The translations under genes and the position numbers were made by a program. Positions 50,701 to 59,388 of a DNA stretch of 64,000 nucleotides are shown piece by piece. The stretch's first letter is position 1, and each line of letters opens with the position of its first letter. Under the pieces are notes generated by a model. The model saw only the letters and a list, made by a program, of their open reading frames with translations. It searched no databases and was not told where the DNA came from. This stretch comes from Sphingopyxis lindanitolerans (GTDB lineage: Bacteria; Pseudomonadota; Alphaproteobacteria; Sphingomonadales; Sphingomonadaceae): contig NZ_CM009578.1 of the NCBI RefSeq assembly GCF_002993885.1, positions 124,001 through 188,000 of the forward strand. Direction: 5' to 3'.

Positions 50701-51202
50701 CGGTGTGATCGAGGTCGGGCCGCAGCGGTATCGCGAAAGTTTTGGCCGCTACTACGAGGAATTTGTTGTCGGGGACGTGTACGAGCACCGCCCCGGCCGG
50801 ACGATTACCGAGACCGACAACACCTGGTTCACCCTGCTGACGATGAACACGCATCCGGCTCACTTCGATTTCGAATTTGCGAAGAAGACCGAGTTCAAAA
50901 AGCCGCTGGTCTGTTCGCCGCTGACGGTAGCGATCATGACCGGGCAGAGCGTTTCCGATGTCAGCCAGAAATCGGTCGCCAATCTCGGCTGGAAGGAAAT
51001 CCGTCTGTTGAAGCCGGTCTTTGCCGGCGACACGATTTATTCGGAGACCGAGGTGCTGGAAAAGCGCGAATCGGGTAAGCGCCCCGAACAGGGCATCGTG
51101 ACCATCAAGACCATCGGCAAGAATCAGCATGGCGAAGTCGTGTGCGATTTCGTCCGCGTCATGCTGATCTGGAAGCGCGGCTTCGGCCCGGTCGATGATT
51201 GA
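50693..51202 (+). CDS. MaoC-like acyl-CoA hydratase
   Basis: A 169-residue hotdog-fold protein. The hydratase signature is altered toward the mesaconyl/itaconyl-CoA type: ETDNTWFTLLTMNTHPAHFD (about residues 41-60), with an Asp and a His at catalytic spacing. ATG 50693 overlaps the lyase stop (50698-50700) by eight bases. It would hydrate an unsaturated acyl-CoA formed by the following dehydrogenase, giving a substrate for the lyase. A mesaconyl-CoA hydratase activity is a reasonable guess because the same trio (CitE-like lyase, MaoC, CaiB) occurs in mesaconate and citramalate metabolism. Confidence 0.85.
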   Translation: MRDGVIEVGPQRYRESFGRYYEEFVVGDVYEHRPGRTITETDNTWFTLLTMNTHPAHFDFEFAKKTEFKKPLVCSPLTVAIMTGQSVSDVSQKSVANLGWKEIRLLKPVFAGDTIYSETEVLEKRESGKRPEQGIVTIKTIGKNQHGEVVCDFVRVMLIWKRGFGPVDD

Positions 51203-51212
51203 GGAAGCCCGG

Positions 51213-52382
51213 ATGACCGACCCCATTCAACGCCAGATCGACCCCGACGACGAGGCGGCGCTGCTCGACAGCATCGACCGCTGGATCGAACGCGATGTGC
51301 GCCCCGTCGTCATGTATCACGATCATAACGACATCTGGCCCGCCGAACTGGTGGCACAGATGGCGGAAATGGGGCTGTTCGGCGCCACCATCGGACAGGA
51401 ATATGGCGGCCTTGGCCTGCCGGCGACCACCTATGCCAAGATCATCACGCGCATCTCCTCCTATTGGATGGCGCTGACCGGAATCGTCAATTCGCACCTC
51501 ATCATGGCGGCGGCGGTCGAACGCTTCGGGACAGAGGCGCAGAAGACGAAATGGCTGTCGCAATTCGCGAGCGGCGCGATCCGCGGCGGCCTGGCGCTGA
51601 CCGAACCCGACGCGGGCACCGATCTTCAGGGCATTCGCACCACCGCGGTGCGCGACGGTGACGATTATGTCATCAACGGCACCAAGACCTGGATTTCCAA
51701 CGGCATTCAGGGAAGCTGCTTTGCGCTGCTGGTCAAGACCGATCCCAAGGCCGAGCCGCGATACAAGGGCATGAGTTTCTTCCTCGCCCCAAAGGGCGAC
51801 GGATTTTCGGTCGGCAAGAAGTTCGACAAGCTGGGTTACAAGGCTATCGATAGCGCCGAACTGGTGTTCGACAATTATCGCATCCCGGCCGAAAATCTGA
51901 TCGGCGAGGTCGAGGGGCAGGGCTTTTTCCAGGCGACCGGCGGGCTCGAGCTCGGGCGGATCAACGTCGCGGCGCGTGGGGTGGGGCTCGCCGAAGGCGC
52001 GCTGCGGCTCTCGACCGAATATGCCCAGATCCGCAAGACGATGGGTAAGCCTATCGCCCAGCATCAGGCGATCCAGCTCAAGCTCGGCGAAATGGTCACC
52101 CGCACCGAGGCGGCGCGGTTGCTCGTCGCGCAGGCGGCGCAGGCCTATGACCGCGGCGAGCGTTGCGACATGGAAGCCGGCATGGCGAAATTCTTCGCTT
52201 CGGAGGCTGCGCTGAGCAACGCGGAGGAAGGCATGCGCATTTTCGGCGGATACAGCTATTCCAAGGAATATGAGATCGAGCGTTTCTATCGCGACGCCCC
52301 CCTGATGTGCATCGGCGAGGGCACCAACGAGATGCAGCGGATGATTATCGCCAAGCAGTGGCTGAAAAGGAATCCGGCGTGA
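51213..52382 (+). CDS. acyl-CoA dehydrogenase (glutaryl-CoA/short-chain type)
   Basis: A 389-residue acyl-CoA dehydrogenase. Signatures are ALTEPDAGTDLQGIRTTAV (about residues 130-148), KTWISNG, and the C-terminal YRDAPLMCIGEGTNEMQR with the catalytic-base Glu of GEGTNE. ATG 51213 is seven bases from GAGGAA; an ATG at 51195 overlapping the MaoC stop would add six residues. It desaturates an acyl-CoA and passes electrons to an electron-transfer flavoprotein encoded elsewhere. It is coupled to the first CaiB gene by a GTGA overlap. Confidence 0.9.
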   Translation: MTDPIQRQIDPDDEAALLDSIDRWIERDVRPVVMYHDHNDIWPAELVAQMAEMGLFGATIGQEYGGLGLPATTYAKIITRISSYWMALTGIVNSHLIMAAAVERFGTEAQKTKWLSQFASGAIRGGLALTEPDAGTDLQGIRTTAVRDGDDYVINGTKTWISNGIQGSCFALLVKTDPKAEPRYKGMSFFLAPKGDGFSVGKKFDKLGYKAIDSAELVFDNYRIPAENLIGEVEGQGFFQATGGLELGRINVAARGVGLAEGALRLSTEYAQIRKTMGKPIAQHQAIQLKLGEMVTRTEAARLLVAQAAQAYDRGERCDMEAGMAKFFASEAALSNAEEGMRIFGGYSYSKEYEIERFYRDAPLMCIGEGTNEMQRMIIAKQWLKRNPA

Positions 52383-53572
52383 CGGCACCACTGCCGCTGG
52401 CCGGTTTTCGCATCCTGTCGGCCGAACAATATGGCGCGGGCCCCTATGGCACCATGTTCCTAGCGCAGATGGGCGCCGAGGTCATCAAGATCGAACCGCC
52501 GGGGGTGGGCGATACCGCGCGCGCGGTCGGCCCGCATTATCTGCGCGAGGGCGAAAGCCTCTATTTCCAGAGCTTCAACCTCAACAAGCGCTCGCTGACG
52601 CTCGACCTCAACAAGCCCGAAGGGCAGGCGATATTGGCGCGGCTCGCCGCGTCGAGCCACGCGATGGTCAATAATCTGCGCGGCGACCTGCCCGACCGCA
52701 TGGGACTGACCTATGCAAAAATGGGGCAGGCCAATCCGGCGATCGTCTGCGCGCATCTGTCGGCCTATGGCCGCGACAATGAACGTCGCCGCTGGCCGGG
52801 CTACGACTATCTGATGCAGGCCGAGGCGGGGTGGATGGCGATGACCGGCGAGCCCGACGCCCCCCCGACGCGCGCCGGGCTGTCGCTCGTCGATTTCATC
52901 ACCGGCACGATCATGACGATCGGGTTGCTCGGCGCGCTGGTCGATGCCCAGCGGACGGGCAAGGGCCGCGATGTCGATGTCGATCTGTTGTCGGCGGCGG
53001 TTCACCAGATGAGCTATCCGGCGCTCTGGTATCTGAACGAAGGCGATGTCACGGGGCGGGTGCCGCGGTCGGCGCATCCGTCGGTGACGCCCAGCCAGAT
53101 GTTCCGCGCCGCCGATGGCTGGCTGTTCGTCATGGCGCAGCTTCCGAAATTCTGGACCGTGCTGATCGAGCGCATCGGCCATCCCGAGTTGGCGGCCGAT
53201 CCGCGTTTCGCGACACCCGCCGACCGGCTGGCCCACCGCGATGCGCTTACCGATGTTCTCGACGGCATCTTCGGCACGCAGCCGGTCGGCTATTGGATGG
53301 ACCTGCTCGCCAGTCATATGCCGGTATCGCCCGTCTATGGTCTCGACCAGGCGCTCGACAGCGCCTGGCTGCGCGAAACCGGGATGATCGACAGCGTGTC
53401 GCATCCCGACCGCGACGAAATGCAGGTGCTTGCCAACCCGATCCGTTTCGATGGCGAACGGCTGCCCAATCGCGCCGCGCCGTTGCTTGGCGCCGACACC
53501 GACGCGGTGCTGGCCGAAGCCGGCTATGCGGCGAGCGAAGTGGCGGCGCTGCGCGCTGACGGCATCGTCTGA
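52379..53572 (+). CDS. CaiB/BaiF family CoA-transferase (family III), first copy
   Basis: A 397-residue type III CoA-transferase. The N-terminus FRILSAEQYGAGPYGTMFLA, then GAEVIKIEPP, and the middle GYDYLMQAEAGWMAMTG with VDFITGT are typical. GTG 52379 overlaps the dehydrogenase stop and follows AAGGA. These enzymes move CoA from one acyl-CoA to a free acid via an aspartyl-CoA intermediate. A second, different CaiB gene begins four bases after its stop; the two may form a heterodimer, as in some benzylsuccinate CoA-transferases, or act on separate steps. Confidence 0.88.
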   Translation: MTAPLPLAGFRILSAEQYGAGPYGTMFLAQMGAEVIKIEPPGVGDTARAVGPHYLREGESLYFQSFNLNKRSLTLDLNKPEGQAILARLAASSHAMVNNLRGDLPDRMGLTYAKMGQANPAIVCAHLSAYGRDNERRRWPGYDYLMQAEAGWMAMTGEPDAPPTRAGLSLVDFITGTIMTIGLLGALVDAQRTGKGRDVDVDLLSAAVHQMSYPALWYLNEGDVTGRVPRSAHPSVTPSQMFRAADGWLFVMAQLPKFWTVLIERIGHPELAADPRFATPADRLAHRDALTDVLDGIFGTQPVGYWMDLLASHMPVSPVYGLDQALDSAWLRETGMIDSVSHPDRDEMQVLANPIRFDGERLPNRAAPLLGADTDAVLAEAGYAASEVAALRADGIV

Positions 53573-53576
53573 TCCG

Positions 53577-54665
53577 ATGGGGAAGCTGTCGGGCATCAAG
53601 GTCGTCGATCTGTCGCAGTTCCTGCCGGGGCCGATGCTGTCGATGATGATGGCCGACCAGGGCGCCGAGGTGGTGAAGGTCGAGCCACCCTCGGGCGACC
53701 CGGCGCGCGACCAGGCGCCGTTCGAGGCCGGGCAGTCGATCTGGTTCCGCAACCTCAACCGCGGCAAGCAGAGCGTCATGCTCGACCTTAAAAGCGAAGC
53801 CGGGTGCGCGGCGCTTTGGCGCCTGATCGACGAGGCCGATGTGTTCATCGAGGGGTTTCGCCCCGGCGTCGTAGCCCGGCTGGGTTTTGGCTATGCGGCG
53901 GTGGCGGCGCGCAACCCGCGACTCGTCTATTGCTCGATTTCGGCCTTTGGGCAGACGGGCGCCCTCGCGCACCATCCCGCGCACGACATGGCGGTGCAGG
54001 CGATGGCGGGGTTCCTGTCGGTCAACGACGGGCCGGACGGAACGCCGGTCGTTCCCGGCGCCGCGTCGGCCGATATGGCGGCGGGTCTGACCGCGCTGTC
54101 GGCGGTGCTGATGGCGCTGATCGGCCGCGCGGCGAGCGGCAAGGGCGATTATGTCGATATTGCGATGTTCGACGCGATGCTGCCCTGGTGCGCGCATATC
54201 GCCGGAACCGCGATCGGCGGCGGCGATCCGCCGCGATCGGACAGCCAGCGCTCGCTGGGCGGCGCGGCTTTCTATAATATCTATGACACCGCCGATGGAC
54301 GGCATGTCGCGCTGGGCGGACGCGAACCCAAATTCGTTGCCAATCTATTGACCGCGCTGGGCCGTCCCGACCTCATCCCGCTCGGCAGCGAGGCGCCGGG
54401 CGATGCGCAGGCGCCGCTGATCGCATTTCTGCGCGGCATTTTTGTAACCCGCACGCGCGATCAATGGGTGCAATGGTTCGCCGACAAGGATGTCGCTTTT
54501 TCGCCGATCCTCGATTTTCGCGAAGCGTTCGCCGCGCCGCATATCGCCGAACGCGGATTGGTCGCGGCGACGGATGGGGCGCACCAGATTGCGCCCGCGA
54601 TCCGCTTCGCCGACGAAGCGCCGTGGACGCCAACGACGGCGCCGGAACTCGGCCGCGATGGCTGA
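53577..54665 (+). CDS. CaiB/BaiF family protein (AMACR/CoA-transferase type), second copy
   Basis: A 362-residue family III protein beginning GIKVVDLSQFLPGPMLSMMM, followed by GAEVVKVEPPSGDPAR and DMAVQAMAGFLSVN. The opening resembles alpha-methylacyl-CoA racemases more than the first copy does, so it could be a racemase/epimerase that sets the configuration required by the dehydrogenase. Alternatively it is the second subunit of a heteromeric CoA-transferase. ATG 53577. It ends four bases from the convergent GntR gene, closing the operon that starts at 49870. Confidence 0.86.
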   Translation: MGKLSGIKVVDLSQFLPGPMLSMMMADQGAEVVKVEPPSGDPARDQAPFEAGQSIWFRNLNRGKQSVMLDLKSEAGCAALWRLIDEADVFIEGFRPGVVARLGFGYAAVAARNPRLVYCSISAFGQTGALAHHPAHDMAVQAMAGFLSVNDGPDGTPVVPGAASADMAAGLTALSAVLMALIGRAASGKGDYVDIAMFDAMLPWCAHIAGTAIGGGDPPRSDSQRSLGGAAFYNIYDTADGRHVALGGREPKFVANLLTALGRPDLIPLGSEAPGDAQAPLIAFLRGIFVTRTRDQWVQWFADKDVAFSPILDFREAFAAPHIAERGLVAATDGAHQIAPAIRFADEAPWTPTTAPELGRDG

Positions 54666-54669
54666 CCTC

Positions 54670-55425
54670 CTATTTGTCCGCCTCGATATGCATCGCATAG
54701 GCGAAACGGTCGCCCGGATGGTGGCTGGCCGAAATCTCGAATATCCGGTCGGACGGATCGACGAAGCAGCGCAGGATGCGAAGGCAGGGGCTGCGTCGCG
54801 GCACGTCGAGTGCGGCGGCTACCGGCGCGCTCGCCGATACCGCCTGAATATCCTGGGTGATGCGCGCGATGCGAAGCCCGGCCAGCCGTTCGAGCTGGCG
54901 AAAGACCGGATCCTCGTTGGGCCGGATCTGCCGCGCCGCGGCGGCAAGATCGGGATGAATATAGGTGTCGGTCAGCGCGATCGGTCCCTGTTCGCCCTGC
55001 CGCGTCCGAAGACCCCGGAAATGGTGCCAGCGCCCGCCCGACGCGTCGCCGATATGGACGGAGAGCTTTCTGGGGAGCGGCGTCGTGCCCATCGGTTCGA
55101 ACACATAGCTGCTGTCGCGGGCATATTGCAGGATTTCGCCAACGTTCGACAACGGCTGGTGCAGCGCGCCGCCGCGCGCCGCCGCCGGCTGGACCACCGT
55201 CCCCGATCCGCGGCGACGCTGGATCAATCCTTCGCTTTGCAGCGAGCGCAGCGCTTCGCGAACGGTGAAGCGGCTGACGCCGTAGCGCGCGCAGAGTATG
55301 CTTTCGGTCGGAAACTGCGCCGGGTCGGGATAATCGCCGCGCAGGATTTCGGCGCGCAATTCGTCGGCCAGCGCCTGATAGCGCGGCTTTCCGTTGCCAT
55401 TTCGAATTGCGATCGACAAATCCAT
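54670..55425 (-). CDS. GntR-family (HutC/UTRA) transcriptional regulator
   Basis: A 251-residue regulator with an N-terminal winged helix (FPTESILCARYGVSRFTVRE, recognition helix about residues 39-58; RRRGSGTVV wing) and a C-terminal UTRA ligand domain. ATG 55425 (MDLSIAIRNG) follows AAGGGG; an ATG at 55446 would add seven residues. UTRA regulators of this subfamily bind symmetric GT...AC sites, and the perfect TTGTCCGGACAA at three promoters nearby fits that layout. A one-mismatch copy at 55531-55542 lies between or just inside the divergent genes here and could give autoregulation. The inducer would be a pathway metabolite. Confidence 0.9.
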   Translation of the reverse strand: MDLSIAIRNGNGKPRYQALADELRAEILRGDYPDPAQFPTESILCARYGVSRFTVREALRSLQSEGLIQRRRGSGTVVQPAAARGGALHQPLSNVGEILQYARDSSYVFEPMGTTPLPRKLSVHIGDASGGRWHHFRGLRTRQGEQGPIALTDTYIHPDLAAAARQIRPNEDPVFRQLERLAGLRIARITQDIQAVSASAPVAAALDVPRRSPCLRILRCFVDPSDRIFEISASHHPGDRFAYAMHIEADK

Positions 55426-55463
55426 TCTCCCCTTTGGGCTGATCATCGGCCGGAGACTGCCCG

Positions 55464-56711
55464 GTGAACGCCGACGATCATAGCCTGATAGAGCGAACTG
55501 CACAGCATTTGCAGCGCCCGATGGAAAATATTGTCCAGACAAAGGCGCGGCTCCATCTGCTCGACTGGATCGGCTGCGTCGCGGGTGCACGAAACTCGGA
55601 AATCGGCCGGATACAGCGCCGCGATCGGCTCGGCGAGGCCGTGGTCGATCGGGCGGCCTGGCTCGGCAATGTGCTGGAAATGGACGATGTTCACCGTGCG
55701 GCCATCCTGCATCCCGGCCCGGTCATCTGGCCCGCGGTGCTGGGGGCGGGGAGCGACGCGCTGGACGAAGCGCTCGCCGCCGCGGTGCGCGGATATGAAG
55801 CGGTCATCGCAATCGGCGCCACTTTCGACGCGCGCCATTACGGCCACTGGCACAATAGCGCCACCGCCGGCTGTTTCGGAGCGGCGGCGGCGGCGGCATG
55901 CCGCTTGGGCGCGAGCCAGGATCAGCTCGTTTCGGCCCTCGGGCTTGCCGGTTCGGTGACCGGCGGCCTGTGGCAGATGCGGCACGAGCCGGTAATGGCG
56001 AAGCAATGGCATATCGCCCATGCAGTCGCGACTGGGCGCGCGGCGGCGCGGCAGGCGATGGCGGGGGTGACCGGGCCGCGCTTCATCCTCGAAGGACCGC
56101 AGGGCCTGTTCGCCGCGACCTGCACCGAAGCGAAGCCGCTCGCCCTTGGCGCGGGTTGGCGGATCGACGAAGTCAGCTTCAAGCCGTGGGGCGCGTGCCG
56201 CCACGCCCACCCCGCGATCGACGCCGCGCTGGCGTTGAAGGCGGCCGGGAAATTGGCCGGGCCGGTGACGGTGTCGACCTATCGCGACGCGCTGACCTTT
56301 TGCGACCGGGCGACGCCCGACGGCGTCGCGGAGGCGAAATTCTCGCTGCAACATGCCGTTGCCGTGGTGATGGCGCGCGGCGAGCCCCGGCTGACCGATT
56401 TCGAGCCCGACGCCATCGCCGCCCTGGCGGAGGTGCGCGCGCTCGTCACCGTTGCAGAGGACGAGGCGCTGACCGCCGCCTACCCCGCGCATTTCGGCGC
56501 GACGGTATCGAGCGGGGCCGGATCGGTGACGCTGGCCGACGCGCGCGGCGATCCCGAACGGCCGCTGCCCGTCGATGGCGTGATCGAGAAGGCCCGGGCG
56601 CTGATGATATGGGGCGGCATCGCCGCGACGGCGGCCGAGAATGCGATTTCGACCGTCCTCGAAACCGATCGCGTGTCCGCCGTTACCGACCTTTTGGAGG
56701 ATTGGCTGTGA
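55464..56711 (+). CDS. MmgE/PrpD family protein, first copy
   Basis: A 415-residue protein of the 2-methylcitrate dehydratase (MmgE/PrpD) family. The core segments AVRGYEAVIAIGATFDARHY (about residues 108-127) and VSFKPWGACRHAHPAID are present. GTG 55464 is seven bases from GGAGA; an ATG at 55521 would put the start next to the imperfect operator. Members dehydrate or isomerise hydroxy-tricarboxylic acids, and several act as decarboxylases or itaconate-pathway enzymes. It precedes a second member with a GTGA overlap. A heteromeric dehydratase is likely; substrate unknown. Confidence 0.86.
   Translation: MNADDHSLIERTAQHLQRPMENIVQTKARLHLLDWIGCVAGARNSEIGRIQRRDRLGEAVVDRAAWLGNVLEMDDVHRAAILHPGPVIWPAVLGAGSDALDEALAAAVRGYEAVIAIGATFDARHYGHWHNSATAGCFGAAAAAACRLGASQDQLVSALGLAGSVTGGLWQMRHEPVMAKQWHIAHAVATGRAAARQAMAGVTGPRFILEGPQGLFAATCTEAKPLALGAGWRIDEVSFKPWGACRHAHPAIDAALALKAAGKLAGPVTVSTYRDALTFCDRATPDGVAEAKFSLQHAVAVVMARGEPRLTDFEPDAIAALAEVRALVTVAEDEALTAAYPAHFGATVSSGAGSVTLADARGDPERPLPVDGVIEKARALMIWGGIAATAAENAISTVLETDRVSAVTDLLEDWL
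55531..55542. promoter_or_regulatory. imperfect GntR-type palindrome
   Basis: TTGTCCAGACAA differs from the perfect operator core by one base. It lies about 105 bases from the GntR start and within the first codons of the MmgE gene. Intragenic placement makes it weaker than the other three sites; autoregulation is possible if transcription starts upstream. Confidence 0.35.
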
Positions 56712-58018
56712 CCAACGCAACGCAGCGCCTGCTCGATTTCGCCCAGGCGGAGCATCGACCGCCAACATCGGTGCGCGACGCGGCGCTGCACCTGCTCGGC
56801 GATACGCTCGCCACCGGGGCTGCCGGGGTGACGGCGCCCGGCGCCGATGGCGTGCTGACGGCGGCCAGCATGTGGGGCCAGGGAAACGACGCCCGCATCA
56901 TCGCACGCGAAACCCGTTTGCCCGCCGCGGGCGCGGCGTTCGTCAACGCATTCCAGATTCACTGCCTCGAATGGGATGCCGTCCACGAGCCAGCGGTGGT
57001 CCATGCGCTGTCGACCGTTACGGCTGCCGTGATGGCGGCGATCGACCGGCGCGGCGGCTGCGATCCCGACGAAGCGCTGACCGCGCTGGCGATCGGGGTC
57101 GATATTGCGTGCGGGATGGGGCTGGCCGCCGATACCCCGCTGACCTTTTTCCGTCCCGCCACCGCCGGCTGTATCGGCGCGGCGCTGGCGGTCGCGCGGA
57201 TCGACGGGGTGGAGGCGCTGGCCGACGTGCTGGGCCTCGCCTATTCGCAATGCGCGGGGACGATGCAGGCGCATGTCGAAGGCTCGATCGCGCTGCCGCT
57301 CCAGATTGCCGGCGCAGCGCGTGCGGCGGTGGCGGCGGTCGATCTGGTCAAGGCCGGGCTGACCGGCCCGCACGACGCGCTCGAGGGGCCATTCGGTTAT
57401 TTCCGGCTGTTCGATCGCGGTGATCTTGCCCCTTACGCCGATGCGCTCGGCAGCATCTGGCGCATCGTGGAGGTCAGCATCAAGCCTTTCCCCTCGGGCC
57501 GCGCCAGCCATGCGGTGCTGGCGACTCTCGACGCCTTATTGCGCGAAGGTGCGGTCGATGCCGGATCGGTCGCGACGATCGAGGCGTTCGTTCCGCCGCT
57601 GATCGAGCGGTTGGTGGGCCGCCCGCTGAAGGCCGACATGACGCCGGCCTATGCACGGCTTTGCCTGCCGCTGCTCGCTGCGCTGATGCTGACCGACCGC
57701 CGCATCGATCCACGGCGGTTTACGGCTGCGACCTTCGCCGATCCGGCGATCGTGGCGCTGGCGTCGAAGCTCGTCATTACCTGCGACGGCAACGCCGATC
57801 CCAATGCGCTGTCGCCGCAGCGGCTGGTGGTGACGCGCGATGATGGATCGACTGTCGAACGCATCATTCCCGCGACGCTGGGCCATCCCGATGCCGCGAT
57901 GAGCGCCGACCAGACCGAGGCCAAACGCGGCCTTGCCCGCGAACTTGCCGTCGGCGCACCCGATCTGCGCCTGTTCACCGACCCGCTTTCCTATGTCACA
58001 CGTCCGGAGCCTGTATGA
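56708..58018 (+). CDS. MmgE/PrpD family protein, second copy
   Basis: A 436-residue MmgE/PrpD family protein, divergent from the one before it. It shows AAFVNAFQIHCLEWDAVHEPAV type family segments (about residues 77-98), split here as NAFQIHCLEWDAVHE, and VSIKPFPSGRASHAV. GTG 56708 overlaps the preceding stop after GGAGGA. The adjacent pair suggests two subunits of one enzyme or consecutive dehydration and isomerisation steps. The gene following (58015) overlaps by four bases, so it belongs to the long rightward operon that runs to the window end. Confidence 0.86.
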   Translation: MTNATQRLLDFAQAEHRPPTSVRDAALHLLGDTLATGAAGVTAPGADGVLTAASMWGQGNDARIIARETRLPAAGAAFVNAFQIHCLEWDAVHEPAVVHALSTVTAAVMAAIDRRGGCDPDEALTALAIGVDIACGMGLAADTPLTFFRPATAGCIGAALAVARIDGVEALADVLGLAYSQCAGTMQAHVEGSIALPLQIAGAARAAVAAVDLVKAGLTGPHDALEGPFGYFRLFDRGDLAPYADALGSIWRIVEVSIKPFPSGRASHAVLATLDALLREGAVDAGSVATIEAFVPPLIERLVGRPLKADMTPAYARLCLPLLAALMLTDRRIDPRRFTAATFADPAIVALASKLVITCDGNADPNALSPQRLVVTRDDGSTVERIIPATLGHPDAAMSADQTEAKRGLARELAVGAPDLRLFTDPLSYVTRPEPV

Positions 58019-59388
58019 CTTTCCCCAGCCTTTTTGAAGCCTTCGATGCCAAACAGATGCTTCGCGACTATCCCGTCGGCGATGAATTCGTCGCGCGCTA
58101 CACCGCGATGAGCCGCGACGAGCTTCACGCGGTCCAGGACGCGCAGTTTCTGAAGCTTATGCGGCGCGGCTGGGAAATCCCCTTTTATCAGCGTCTGTGG
58201 GGCGCGAAGGGCATCGAGGCGGGCGACATTCGGGGGATCGAGGACATCGTCAAGCTGCCGGTTTACGACAAGAGCGACCTGATGGCATCGATCGGCGCCT
58301 ATCCGCCCTACGGCGATTTCGCGGGACTGGGGGCAGGGGACGATCGCCCGCCGGTTTTCTTTCACACCACCTCGGGCACCACCGGGCGGCCACAGGCGCT
58401 GCTGTTCGGCGCCAAGGGGCGCGAGGTCGGCAATCTGCTCGTCGGGCGCATGTATCGCTGGCAGGGACTGACCGCCGATGACGTGGTCCAGTCGGTCTAT
58501 GGGCACGGCATGATCAACGGCGGCCATTATATCCGCGAGGCGGTGACCCATTTCACCAATTCGATCTTCCTGTCAGCGGGGACAGGGATCGAAACGCGCT
58601 CGATCAACCAAATCGGGTTGATGCGCGATTTCGGCGTGTCGGTGCTCGTCGGTTTCGTCGATTATATCCGCAAGCTTGCCGATGTCGCGGCCGCCGAGGG
58701 GCTGATGGATCAGATCCATATCAAGATGATCTGCGGCCATCTGGGCACCGAGGATCGTGCCAGCGTCGAACAGGCATGGGGCGGAGCAAAGGCCTATGAC
58801 TGGTATGGCGTCGGCGATACCGGCACCATCGCCGGCGAAGGCCCCGAGCGCGATGGCCTCTATGTCTGGGAAGACGCCCAATATCTGGAACTGCTCGACG
58901 TCGACAGCGGCGCGCCGGTGGGGGCGGGCGAGACCGGCGACATGGTCGTCACCTGCCTGTACAAGGACGATATCGCGCCGTGCATCCGCTTCAACACCCA
59001 TGACATCACGCACGAACTGAGCGGCGCGAACCAGACCGGGATGGTGTTCAAGCGGATCGCCGGCTTCAAGGGACGCAGCGACAATATGGTCAAGCTGCGC
59101 GGGATCAACGTCTTTCCGCACGCGATCGGTGCCTTGATCGAGAATCGCGCCGACCTGACCGGCGAATATGTCTGTCACCTGTCGCGCGATGCGGCGGGGC
59201 GCGACGACATGCGCGTGACGCTGGAAAGCCGCGGCGGCACCGACCCCGGGCAGTTGTCCGCGATGCTGCGCCAGGGGCTGGGCGTCGAAGTGACGGTGGC
59301 GCTGGTCGGGGCGGGCGAAACCGCCGCCGCGACGCAGATCGACGTGCGGCAAAAGCCGATCCGCCTGATCGACGAGCGCGGCGTGTGA
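58015..59388 (+). CDS. PaaK-like AMP-dependent CoA ligase
   Basis: A 457-residue ligase of the phenylacetate-CoA ligase type, shorter than the ANL enzymes at 8864 and 11361. The ATP loop is FHTTSGTTGRPQALLFG (about residues 118-134); YGVGDTGTIAGE is the adenine region and FKGRSDNMVKLRGINVFPHA the hinge to the C-terminal domain. ATG 58015 overlaps the MmgE stop. It activates an aromatic or heteroaromatic acid to its CoA ester, the entry step for CoA-dependent degradation. This fits a pathway in which the amidase or imidase downstream frees an acid. Confidence 0.88.
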   Translation: MTFPSLFEAFDAKQMLRDYPVGDEFVARYTAMSRDELHAVQDAQFLKLMRRGWEIPFYQRLWGAKGIEAGDIRGIEDIVKLPVYDKSDLMASIGAYPPYGDFAGLGAGDDRPPVFFHTTSGTTGRPQALLFGAKGREVGNLLVGRMYRWQGLTADDVVQSVYGHGMINGGHYIREAVTHFTNSIFLSAGTGIETRSINQIGLMRDFGVSVLVGFVDYIRKLADVAAAEGLMDQIHIKMICGHLGTEDRASVEQAWGGAKAYDWYGVGDTGTIAGEGPERDGLYVWEDAQYLELLDVDSGAPVGAGETGDMVVTCLYKDDIAPCIRFNTHDITHELSGANQTGMVFKRIAGFKGRSDNMVKLRGINVFPHAIGALIENRADLTGEYVCHLSRDAAGRDDMRVTLESRGGTDPGQLSAMLRQGLGVEVTVALVGAGETAAATQIDVRQKPIRLIDERGV

